A DNA stretch of 16,219 nt from Croceimicrobium sp965658965 (lineage in GTDB: Bacteria > Bacteroidota > Bacteroidia > Flavobacteriales > Schleiferiaceae): contig CBFHVV010000067.1 in the NCBI GenBank assembly GCA_965658965.1, forward strand, positions 1 through 16,219, in the 5' to 3' direction. Under the pieces are notes generated by a model, which saw only the letters and a program-made list of their open reading frames with translations, searched no databases and was not told the DNA's origin. This document shows, in pieces, positions 1 through 7,088 of the stretch. Each line of letters begins with the position of its first letter. The stretch's first letter is position 1. Both the position numbers and the translations under genes were made by a program.

Positions 1-1
1 A

Positions 2-736
2 GGGGATATCCAAATGCTGAAAAATCAAAGTCGTCAAGCTAAAAACTCATGGGAGCTTTGCGCAAAAGTAAATCCAAGTGCTATTGAATGCCGTTTAAAG
101 CTTGGCAAAATGTACGCTAGTCTCAATGAGCATGAAAAAGCCCTACGCTATTTAGATGAAGCTTTAGATATTGACGAGTTTAATGCAGCTGCTTACTTTT
201 ACAAAGGGGTAGTAATACGCAATTTCAAACAAGACACTGCTTTGGCTTTAAACTACTTCCAAAAGGCAGTAGAACTTAAGCAAGATTATTTTGAGGCTTT
301 AGACATGATGGGCGTTACTCTTGCATCAATGGGCGATACATTGGCACCCTATTATTATGAACGCATCCTAGATATCGACCCTAATAGAGCTGATATCCAC
401 TATAAATTGGGGGTTTACTATATGTCAAAAAATGATATCAATAAAGCCATAGAAGCCTATACCCAATCAACACAAGTTGATCCTAATTATACGGATAGCT
501 ATTATAATTTAGGGGTCATTTTTATAGATCTTAAGGAATATCAGGATGCACGTAATTATTTTGCTAAGGCAATAAAGTCTCAGCCCGCAAATAATTATAA
601 GGCTTATTACGGAAGAGCCTATAGCTTTGAGATGCTGGGTGATGTTCTCAACGCTAAAAAAGACTATCAAAAAGCATTAGAGCAATTGCCTCTCTACCAA
701 CCTGCCAAAGAAGGCTTAGCGCGAGTTAGCAAATGA
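2..736 (+). CDS. TPR-repeat protein, 5' end missing
   Basis: The protein is built almost wholly of tetratricopeptide repeats, about six 34-residue helical pairs. Typical TPR signatures recur: G-x-x-Y in the first helix and a closing A-x-x-x-P or D-P, for example KAIEAYTQSTQVDPNY and YNLGVIFIDLKEYQDA. TPR arrays are protein-protein interaction scaffolds, so no specific activity can be assigned. The first ATG lies at position 14, but the frame is open to the window edge. The residues just before and after that ATG look like the second helix of an earlier repeat, so the gene very probably begins upstream and any signal peptide or lipobox is out of view. The stop TGA overlaps the start of the next gene as ATGA, which points to translational coupling. 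I am confident of the repeat family; the function is unknown. Confidence 0.85.
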   Translation, partial: GDIQMLKNQSRQAKNSWELCAKVNPSAIECRLKLGKMYASLNEHEKALRYLDEALDIDEFNAAAYFYKGVVIRNFKQDTALALNYFQKAVELKQDYFEALDMMGVTLASMGDTLAPYYYERILDIDPNRADIHYKLGVYYMSKNDINKAIEAYTQSTQVDPNYTDSYYNLGVIFIDLKEYQDARNYFAKAIKSQPANNYKAYYGRAYSFEMLGDVLNAKKDYQKALEQLPLYQPAKEGLARVSK

Positions 737-1047
737 GTGAAAACTGGTATCAAAGAAGCTCATGGGGCGACGAAGCCCACATAGAGTTCTATCAAAATTA
801 CAAAGCTGCCGATAAAGAGTTACAAGAAAAAGCCATCGTAACCCAGGCCAAGCTATTATCCAAAAACTCAGATGAGACGGTTCTCAAAGCTGCTGAGTCT
901 CTATTGTTGCTGTGGATTGCAAATCACTTTGATCGTAAAAAAGCAAAGGAGATTTATGAATTAACCATTGTTGTCTGCAAGAAAATGGGAGATATTGAGA
1001 GGGCTAATCAATTTGAATCTTATTTGAAGAGCCTAAGGCACCGATAA
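733..1047 (+). CDS. small helical protein of unknown function, coupled to the TPR gene
   Basis: This 104-residue protein is not one I recognise. It has no signal peptide, no membrane segment and no cysteine cluster. The sequence is rich in Ala, Lys, Glu and Leu and looks entirely alpha-helical, with two or three helical hairpins. The last part (about residues 70-98) resembles a degenerate TPR-like pair. The N-terminus carries spaced aromatic residues (WYQRSSW). The start ATG overlaps the stop of the TPR gene by four bases (ATGA), so the two are almost certainly co-translated and may form a complex; that is inference from gene order only. Its last 44 bases overlap the 3' end of the opposite-strand phosphodiesterase gene. 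The coupling and the sensible composition make it a real gene rather than a chance frame. Confidence 0.75.
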   Translation: MSENWYQRSSWGDEAHIEFYQNYKAADKELQEKAIVTQAKLLSKNSDETVLKAAESLLLLWIANHFDRKKAKEIYELTIVVCKKMGDIERANQFESYLKSLRHR

Positions 1048-1912
1048 GTTTTGCTGGGTAATCGGTAATAAGACCATCAACCCCCATCTTAATTAGTTTT
1101 TCCGCTTCATCAATCTCATTAACAGTCCAGGGGATTACACGAATCCCTTGGCTTTGTAATTGTCTTAAATGATGATCCTTTAAAAGTGGATAATGGCAGC
1201 TATACACATCCGGATAAAAACCCAAATCACTAATCTGTTCACTGGGTATTCTAGTACTGTCCTCGGTTAAATACACCAATCTCAACGAAGGGTATTCCTC
1301 GTGAATATATTGTAGTACTCTTGGGTCGAAGCTTTGAATACTAACCCTTTCTTGCAAAGAGAGCTTATTAACAAAGTCAATTACTAGTTGCGCATAAACT
1401 TTGTAGTTAGGATGATAAACCCCCTCCCAATCAGGTTTAGATTTTATCTCAATATTAAAAGCAGGACTGGGCTTATTTAAACTTACCGCCGCTTCCTCTA
1501 CTGCACTCAAAACATCTATTAACCTCGGTTTACTGGCTCTTTCCAGCTCTTGCCCCGGAAAGCTTTTATTCCCTTTTGAGCCGCAATCGATATTTTTAAT
1601 CTGCTCCCAAGTGAGTTGAAAAAGATTATTCTCCAAGCTATCTCCAATGGGAAAGTCACAAATTTCGCCATTAAAATAGGGCTCATGCGATAGAATTAAA
1701 ATAGAATCTTTGCTTACAACTACATCCATTTCTAAGCTTGTAACTCCATCCTGCAAGCCTCTAAGCATAGCTGGTATCGTGTTTTCTGGAGCTTCACCCC
1801 TCGCACCACGGTGACCCTGCCAGTCGAAGCTCTTCATTGAGTCGTACTTTTGGCAAGAAAAAAGACCTACGAGCAAAAGCATCATAGGTCCTATGGGTAT
1901 ACATCTTTTCAT
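1004..1912 (-). CDS. glycerophosphodiester phosphodiesterase, lipoprotein
   Basis: Predicted GDPD enzyme of the TIM-barrel phosphodiesterase family, which hydrolyses glycerophosphodiesters to glycerol-3-phosphate and an alcohol. I start it at the ATG at 1912 (302 residues). From there the N-terminus is a lipoprotein signal, KR followed by a hydrophobic stretch ending LFSC, with the lipidated cysteine at residue 20. An in-frame upstream ATG at 1960 would bury this signal behind a charged extension inside the upstream gene. Family motifs are present: HRG (34-36), ENT (43-45), E61 and D63, H76 followed by E77, and the C-terminal GVDGLITDYP. H34 and H76 match the general acid/base pair, and E61 and D63 the metal ligands. 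The mature enzyme should sit on a membrane facing the periplasm or the cell surface. It follows the SDR gene by one base, with a purine-rich AGAAAGGGA just upstream of the start, so the two are co-transcribed. The substrate head group cannot be read from sequence. Confidence 0.92.
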   Translation of the reverse strand: MKRCIPIGPMMLLLVGLFSCQKYDSMKSFDWQGHRGARGEAPENTIPAMLRGLQDGVTSLEMDVVVSKDSILILSHEPYFNGEICDFPIGDSLENNLFQLTWEQIKNIDCGSKGNKSFPGQELERASKPRLIDVLSAVEEAAVSLNKPSPAFNIEIKSKPDWEGVYHPNYKVYAQLVIDFVNKLSLQERVSIQSFDPRVLQYIHEEYPSLRLVYLTEDSTRIPSEQISDLGFYPDVYSCHYPLLKDHHLRQLQSQGIRVIPWTVNEIDEAEKLIKMGVDGLITDYPAKLIGALGSSNKIQID

Positions 1913-1913
1913 T

Positions 1914-2789
1914 TTATTTTCCCTTTCTGGTTGCCTCTCCAATCCAATCCCACATTTCATCTGGAACTGCCTCTAAAAAGTTAAGCTCCCCAGCACCAAG
2001 CAGCCACTCACCCCCGTCAATAGTTACAATTTCTCCATTCATGTAAGCTGCAAAATCACTTACTAAATAAGCCGCCAAATTTGCCAACTCCTGGCGTTCA
2101 CCCGCTCTTTTTAAAGGGACCTGATTTTCCACTTTTAACATATCAGGAATATCACCTGGCATTAAACGACTCCATGCTCCCTCTGTCGGAAAAGGTCCTG
2201 GGGCAATAGCATTAAAACGGATTCCATAACGTGCCCATTCCACCGCTAAAGATCTAGTCATAGCCGAAACCCCAGCTTTTGCCATAGCTGAAGGTACCAC
2301 AAAAGCAGAACCAGTACTAGCGTAGGTAGTAGTAATGCTTAAAACCACTTTATCTTTTTCTTCTTTCTTTATCCAATCTTTAGCAAATGCCAAGGTGCAG
2401 TTTTTTGTACCTTTTAGTACGATGTCTATTACCGCATCAAAAGCACCAGGGGATAAACGCTCCGATGGACTGATAAAATTTCCTGCGGCATTATTTAGGA
2501 GCACATCTACCCGCGAGTACTTCTCTAAAACAGCATCGCGAAAAGCTTCCACTTCTTCGTATTTACGAACATCACAAGCTTTATAAAAAACCTCTCCACC
2601 TTTCGCGGCCACCATTTCTTCGGCAGCTTTAGCTAGAACCTCTTCTCGTCTCCCGCAAATTGCCAGCTTAGCCCCCAATTCCAAGAAATACTCTCCCATA
2701 GAACGACCTAAACCTGTTCCCCCTCCAGTAATAACAATTATCTTTCCTGCTAAAGCATCATTGCGTAGCATTCCTTGTGTATATTTCAT
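1914..2789 (-). CDS. SDR oxidoreductase, 2,4-dienoyl-CoA reductase-like
   Basis: Short-chain dehydrogenase of 291 residues, a normal length. The Rossmann nucleotide motif TGGGTGLG is at 21-28, the basic pair GRR at 46-48 suggests NADPH, and NNAAG is at 99-103. The classical Tyr-x3-Lys is absent. Instead Tyr156, Ser167 and Lys171 stand in the spacing seen in mitochondrial 2,4-dienoyl-CoA reductase (DECR1), and long stretches recall that enzyme: AAGNFISP, FVVPSA, AKAGV, a GAxSRL segment near 204-209, and NG-x-x-x-x-x-DGGE near 251-261. The likely reaction is NADPH-dependent reduction of 2,4-dienoyl-CoA during oxidation of polyunsaturated fatty acids, in the cytoplasm. This is an inference from the family; other enoyl-CoA-like substrates are possible. 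It is the first gene of a unit with the lipoprotein phosphodiesterase, which could jointly serve lipid catabolism. No strong ribosome site precedes the ATG; a second Met at residue 7 is an alternative start. Confidence 0.9.
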   Translation of the reverse strand: MKYTQGMLRNDALAGKIIVITGGGTGLGRSMGEYFLELGAKLAICGRREEVLAKAAEEMVAAKGGEVFYKACDVRKYEEVEAFRDAVLEKYSRVDVLLNNAAGNFISPSERLSPGAFDAVIDIVLKGTKNCTLAFAKDWIKKEEKDKVVLSITTTYASTGSAFVVPSAMAKAGVSAMTRSLAVEWARYGIRFNAIAPGPFPTEGAWSRLMPGDIPDMLKVENQVPLKRAGERQELANLAAYLVSDFAAYMNGEIVTIDGGEWLLGAGELNFLEAVPDEMWDWIGEATRKGK

Positions 2790-2854
2790 AATCAGTTATC
2801 TTAATCTTACAGCGCAATATAAGTAAATATGCGCCTTAAGTATTTCCTTCTCTG

Positions 2855-2862
2855 TAGTTTTG
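2855..2862 (+). promoter_or_regulatory. putative Bacteroidota -7 box of the ptrB operon
   Basis: TAGTTTTG matches the phylum-specific -7 consensus TAnnTTTG exactly and ends 18 bases before the ptrB ATG at 2881. I see no good TTTG -33 element at the usual 17-21 base spacing, so this is a one-box prediction. The box includes the TTG at 2860 that is in frame with ptrB, which argues against that TTG as a start codon. Confidence 0.45.
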
Positions 2863-2880
2863 CAGAAATTAAATTTCAAT

Positions 2881-4950
2881 ATGTCTTCACTAAAAAACAA
2901 AGCGCCTTTAGCTCCAAAAAATCCTAAAGTACTACTCAGCCATAGCGATGAGAGAGAAGACAATTACTATTGGTTAAGAGACAAAGATAAAGCCGAAACC
3001 ATTGCTTATCTAGAAGCTGAAAATGCCTATCACAAAGACTTCATGCAGGTAACTGAAAGTTTGCAAGAAGATTTATTTCAAGAAATTAAAGGCCGGATTA
3101 AGGAAGACGATCAATCTGTACCTTATCAAAAACACGGGTATTGGTACTATGTCCGATATAATAAAGGACAAGAGCATCCACTTTATTGCCGAAAAAAAGG
3201 CAGCCTACAGGCAGAGGAAGAAATTTTAATCGATGCCAATATCGAAGCCAAAAACCACAGCTATTATCAAATAGGAGGCCTAAGTATCAGCCCCAATAAT
3301 CAATGGATTGCTTATGGCGTAGACACGCTAAGTCGCCGTATTTATACTATCCACTTTAAAAACCTCCTTACGGGAGAAGTTTTAGAGCGAAAGATTAATG
3401 AAACTACTGGTTCTTGTACTTGGTCGGCAGACAGCAGTTATGTTTTTTACACTACTAAAGATGACACCCTGCGACCGCATAAAATTTTTCGCCATCGTTT
3501 TGATAGTAAGGATCAAGCCCCTTTTCAAGACCTGGAAATATTTCATGAAGAGGATTCTACCTTTGTTTGCAATGTTTATAAATCTAAAAGTGAAGACTAT
3601 ATTTTAATTGGGTCTTTTAGCACCTTATCTAATGAATTCCGCTTTATAAAATCCGATCAACCGGAGAGCGATTTCAGTATTATCCAGCCTCGAAAACAAG
3701 ATTTAGAGTATTCCGTGGCCCACTTCGGTGAGCATTGGTACATCCGCACTAATTATCAAGCTGCCGAAAACTTTAAGCTTATGCGATGCCCTATTTACCA
3801 GAGCTTATGCGAAAACTGGGAAGAGCTAATTCCCCACCGAGAAGATGTTTATTTAGAGGGCATTGAGCTTTTTAAGAACTACTTAGTAATTGAAGAACGA
3901 AAAGAAGGACTGACAAAAATTCGCATTAAACGCTGGGACGAGAGCCTAGACTATTATATGCACTTTGATAGCGAAACCTACACGGCTGGCTGCGGAATAA
4001 ACCCAGAATTTGAGTCAGAATTTTTACGCTACTCTTATTCGTCTTTAACCAATCCCAATTCGGTGATGGAAATAAATATGGCCCGCCAAGAAAAGCGACT
4101 CTTGAAACAGCAAGAAGTTGTTGGCGGCTACAATGCCGACCTCTATCAATCGGAACGTATTTGGGCAACCGGCCACGATGGCACCAAAATTCCAATGTCT
4201 TTGGTTTACCGTAAAGACTTTTACCACAAGGGCGAGCCACAAAAAACTCTATTATATGCTTACGGCTCTTACGGACACACTATCGAACCCAATTTTTCAT
4301 CAACACGCCTGAGCCTCTTAGATCGGGGCTTTATCTTCGTGATAGCGCATGTAAGAGGGGGACAGTATCTTGGTCGCAAATGGTATGAAGATGGCAAAAT
4401 GCTTAAAAAACGTAATACCTTTAAGGACTATATATCTTGCGCCGAGCACCTAATTAAAGAAAAGTATACCCAACCCCGTTTATTAAGCGGATTGGGAGGA
4501 AGTGCCGGCGGACTACTTATTGGCGCCGTAATTAATCTAAAGCCAGAGCTCTTTCATGCGATGATTGCCGCGGTGCCTTTTGTTGATGTCGTTACTACCA
4601 TGTTAGACGAGACTATACCACTTACCACTGGGGAATATGATGAGTGGGGAAACCCAAATAATGAAGAGTATTACCATTATATGAAGTCTTACTCGCCCTA
4701 TGATAATGTAAAGAAGCAAGACTACCCTGCACTCTTAATTACTACAGGCCTACATGATTCTCAAGTGCAATATTGGGAGCCCGCAAAGTGGTGCGCCAAA
4801 TTACGTGAGTACAAAACCAGCGAAAAACCCATCTTGCTTTATACCAATATGGAAACGGGCCACGGTGGAGCAAGTGGTCGTTTTGAAGCACTGCGCGAAA
4901 CTGCCATGGAGTACGCTTTTTTAATTCACCTTTTGGATGAACAAGCTTAG
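2881..4950 (+). CDS. ptrB: oligopeptidase B (S9 family serine peptidase)
   Basis: Prolyl-oligopeptidase-fold serine peptidase that cleaves short peptides after basic residues; known family members are cytoplasmic, and no signal peptide is visible here. From the ATG at 2881 it has 689 residues, close to the 686 of E. coli PtrB. The N-terminal part includes the family signature DNYYWLRD, followed by a beta-propeller (about 70-400), then the alpha/beta hydrolase domain. The triad is clear: Ser541 in GGSAGG, Asp626 in GLHDSQVQYWEP and His661 in GHGGASGR. Further shared stretches are VPFVDVVTTMLDE, IPLTTGE, DEWGNP and MKSYSPYDNV. An in-frame TTG at 2860 would add seven residues but lies within a promoter box, so I prefer the ATG. 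The 3' end overlaps the next gene by 14 bases. A role in turnover of imported or intracellular peptides is likely; exact specificity is not shown by the sequence. Confidence 0.96.
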   Translation: MSSLKNKAPLAPKNPKVLLSHSDEREDNYYWLRDKDKAETIAYLEAENAYHKDFMQVTESLQEDLFQEIKGRIKEDDQSVPYQKHGYWYYVRYNKGQEHPLYCRKKGSLQAEEEILIDANIEAKNHSYYQIGGLSISPNNQWIAYGVDTLSRRIYTIHFKNLLTGEVLERKINETTGSCTWSADSSYVFYTTKDDTLRPHKIFRHRFDSKDQAPFQDLEIFHEEDSTFVCNVYKSKSEDYILIGSFSTLSNEFRFIKSDQPESDFSIIQPRKQDLEYSVAHFGEHWYIRTNYQAAENFKLMRCPIYQSLCENWEELIPHREDVYLEGIELFKNYLVIEERKEGLTKIRIKRWDESLDYYMHFDSETYTAGCGINPEFESEFLRYSYSSLTNPNSVMEINMARQEKRLLKQQEVVGGYNADLYQSERIWATGHDGTKIPMSLVYRKDFYHKGEPQKTLLYAYGSYGHTIEPNFSSTRLSLLDRGFIFVIAHVRGGQYLGRKWYEDGKMLKKRNTFKDYISCAEHLIKEKYTQPRLLSGLGGSAGGLLIGAVINLKPELFHAMIAAVPFVDVVTTMLDETIPLTTGEYDEWGNPNNEEYYHYMKSYSPYDNVKKQDYPALLITTGLHDSQVQYWEPAKWCAKLREYKTSEKPILLYTNMETGHGGASGRFEALRETAMEYAFLIHLLDEQA

Positions 4951-6736
4951 GCCAAAACATAAAACTCTTGCCCAAGCGCTCATTTTAACGGTGGCCACTT
5001 GCACACTTTTTTGGCAATACACACAGCTGCAATTTACCCACGATGAACTAAGTGCGCTCTACAAAACAGAGCTCCCTACTTTCTCCGACCTCATAGAGCA
5101 AGGGGTAAAAGTAGAAGGTCATCCAGCGGGAGTGGAAGTGTTTTTATATTATCTCGCCCCTTTGGTCAAATACCAAGTATGGGCCCTTAAGCTGCCATTT
5201 AGCCTCATGGCGCTTGCTTCAATACTCATTATTTTTGCAATTGGTAACACGATTAAGCAAGAGGGAGCTGCCCTATACACGGGCGCAATCATGGCAGTCA
5301 GCCAATACTTTATCCATTACGGACAAATCGTGCGCCCTTATGAGGTAGGCTTATTCTTCAGTCTTCTGAGCGCGTTTTTCTGGCTGCTTTACTTCCGTAA
5401 GAGGGCGCATTTTAAATACTTAATCGGCTTCGCTTTTTCTGCGGCAGCAGCGGCTTACAGCCATCAGTTTTCCTTACTATTAGTGGGCATAATGGGGCTA
5501 CACGCTTTAATTATTGCCCCGGGCAAAGGCAAAATAGAATGGTTAATTTGTGGAATACTTACTTTCCTGCTTTACTTACCACATCTAAACATATTTTTTC
5601 ACCAACTGTCTTTAGGTGGTGTGGGCTCTTGGCTAGCCAAACCAAAGCTAACTTTCCCCCTGAGCTATCTCGCTTATATTTTTCATTTCTCTTACCTATT
5701 TATGGGGGCAGTGCTCATAGCCTTGCTTCTCCCAAAATGGCAAATCCCTAGCAATAAAAATTATGAAGGACTTATCTGGTTCAGCGCGAGTTTCCTCATT
5801 GGCTTTATTTATTCCCGCCAAATAAACCCCGTTTTGCAGTACTCTACTCTGCTTTTTGCCGCACCATTGCTCTTGCTCTCACTTTTTGCGCTACGGCAGA
5901 TGCGCTTGCACTGGCTGAGCCTATTTTTAATTTTGGGCACGGGTTTATATTCGCTTTACGCAGAAAGAGAGCATTACCCAGCTGTTTATCGAAGTGCCTT
6001 TAAGTACCCCCGCGAATATGCCCTCAAAAATAATTTGGCGAATGGGGCCGTAATTACCAACTTAGATCAAGGAAAGTGGCACTTTTATGCTCGCTTAGAT
6101 GCCTATGATAGCCACGATAATTTTTACTATCAAAATCCCCTTACACTTATTGAACACCTAAATGCATCTAAGCAAAGTGAGGTCCTTTTAGCGATAGACC
6201 ACCACGGACCTTCCTTTCTCCCTGCTCTAATTAAGGATCAGGGTTTTGCGCAAACTGGAAAAGAAAATCACCTTGGCTTCACCCTATTTCATTTCGAGAA
6301 GCGAGAAAAGGGTTTAGAAAATGCGCCGATTTTACAGGTTAAGACCGAATCTGTGGTCTGTGCTAAGCAGCAAGACTATTGTGGTCAAATAAGTTTACAA
6401 ATAACACCCGAAGATATTACTGGCAATCAGGATTATTTACTGGCCCAATTCAGCCTTGCCAAAGTTCCCCCTGCTTCCCAAGCACAACTTATTATCGCTT
6501 ATTTTGCAGAAGACCAATTAATTAGATGGTCCAACCAACCAGTTTCCAACTTTCAATCAGGAGTCAATTTCAAGGCCTACCACAGTGTTGTATTACCAAG
6601 CGAATGGCGGCAATATCCAAATTTAGAAGCACGCGCGATTTTGGAAACTAAAGGCGAAGAAATTCTTCTTGAAAGCTTGGAAATAAGCCTTCAAGAAGGA
6701 AACAACCGCATTTATGGGATCAATCAATCCTTTTAA
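4937..6736 (+). CDS. GT-C fold glycosyltransferase (GT39/ArnT-like) membrane protein
   Basis: The protein has 599 residues. About ten hydrophobic segments fill residues 10-345, and a soluble C-terminal region of about 250 residues follows. After the first membrane segment lies an acidic pair, D36-E37 in FTHDELSA, where GT-C enzymes of the GT39/GT83 type carry their catalytic Asp/Glu. GHPAGVEVFLYY (61-72) matches the HPPLYY-like motif of that loop. RPYEVGLFFSLLSAFFWLLY is typical of the fourth or fifth segment in bacterial family 39 proteins. Such enzymes use polyprenyl-phosphate sugars to modify proteins, lipid A or polymers on the outer face of the cytoplasmic membrane. The C-terminal region contains a mixed alpha/beta part and, after about residue 450, a beta-rich part with two cysteines (about 475 and 482) that might pair; I do not recognise this end part. 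The gene starts 14 bases inside ptrB, so it is coupled to it. Donor and acceptor are unknown. Confidence 0.82.
   Translation: MNKLRPKHKTLAQALILTVATCTLFWQYTQLQFTHDELSALYKTELPTFSDLIEQGVKVEGHPAGVEVFLYYLAPLVKYQVWALKLPFSLMALASILIIFAIGNTIKQEGAALYTGAIMAVSQYFIHYGQIVRPYEVGLFFSLLSAFFWLLYFRKRAHFKYLIGFAFSAAAAAYSHQFSLLLVGIMGLHALIIAPGKGKIEWLICGILTFLLYLPHLNIFFHQLSLGGVGSWLAKPKLTFPLSYLAYIFHFSYLFMGAVLIALLLPKWQIPSNKNYEGLIWFSASFLIGFIYSRQINPVLQYSTLLFAAPLLLLSLFALRQMRLHWLSLFLILGTGLYSLYAEREHYPAVYRSAFKYPREYALKNNLANGAVITNLDQGKWHFYARLDAYDSHDNFYYQNPLTLIEHLNASKQSEVLLAIDHHGPSFLPALIKDQGFAQTGKENHLGFTLFHFEKREKGLENAPILQVKTESVVCAKQQDYCGQISLQITPEDITGNQDYLLAQFSLAKVPPASQAQLIIAYFAEDQLIRWSNQPVSNFQSGVNFKAYHSVVLPSEWRQYPNLEARAILETKGEEILLESLEISLQEGNNRIYGINQSF
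6665..6698. repeat. imperfect inverted repeat at the convergent gene ends
   Basis: Left arm CTTCTTGAAAGCTT, a six-base loop, and right arm AAGCCTTCAAGAAG pair over 13 of 14 positions, with one A/C mismatch. The repeat lies inside the last codons of the glycosyltransferase gene, about 46 bases beyond the arsC stop on the other strand. It could serve as a 3' hairpin for the minus-strand transcript, where a loosely T-rich stretch follows, but it lacks a clean T-tract. Confidence 0.4.
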
Positions 6737-6743
6737 AGTAACA

Positions 6744-7082
6744 CTAAATAATTTCTAAAAGATTTTCTGCAGGACGACCAATGGCGGCCTTTTCCCCATT
6801 CACTAAAATCGGCCTCTCCATTAATTGAGGATATTCAATCATCGCAAGGATTAACTCATCTTCGCTTAGCTCCTTATCCTTAAATTCTTCCTTCCAAACC
6901 TTTTCTTTGGTACGAATTAAATCTTCTGCATCGATGTCTAGCTTGGTTAAAATTACTTCCAAGGCCATTGGGCTCAGCGGCTCCGTCATATAGAGCACCA
7001 CCTCAGGATCATGCCCATTATCCTTTAGTAATTGTAAGCCTTCTCTACTTTTTTGACAGCGTGGATTGTGAAAATATTGCAT
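6744..7082 (-). CDS. arsC: ArsC-family arsenate reductase (glutaredoxin type) homologue
   Basis: A 112-residue thioredoxin-fold protein that starts with the ArsC signature HNPRCQKSR, placing the catalytic cysteine at residue 9. Arg57, Arg90 and Arg103 fall where E. coli R773 ArsC has Arg60, Arg94 and Arg107, the anion-binding arginines, within the motifs LIRTKE, RPILV and GRP. This supports true glutathione/glutaredoxin-dependent arsenate reductase chemistry better than the related Spx or YffB branches, which lack some of these residues. The enzyme would be cytoplasmic, reducing arsenate to arsenite. No arsR, arsenite pump or other resistance gene is nearby. It lies six bases after the large T9SS protein gene and is probably transcribed with it, so a housekeeping redox role is also possible. 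The start ATG at 7082 gives the normal family N-terminus. Confidence 0.88.
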   Translation of the reverse strand: MQYFHNPRCQKSREGLQLLKDNGHDPEVVLYMTEPLSPMALEVILTKLDIDAEDLIRTKEKVWKEEFKDKELSEDELILAMIEYPQLMERPILVNGEKAAIGRPAENLLEII

Positions 7083-7088
7083 TTGTAA

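Noticed and set aside
1913..1960. Upstream ATG for the phosphodiesterase
   Set aside because: It would place a charged 16-residue extension before a good lipoprotein signal; the ATG at 1912 also has a purine-rich site before it.
2860..2880. TTG start for ptrB that would add seven residues
   Set aside because: The TTG is part of an exact TAnnTTTG promoter box and the ATG at 2881 gives the family-typical N-terminus and length.
3926..4240. Minus-strand reading frame of about 100 codons inside ptrB
   Set aside because: It lies antisense to a fully conserved peptidase domain and its translation has no recognisable features.
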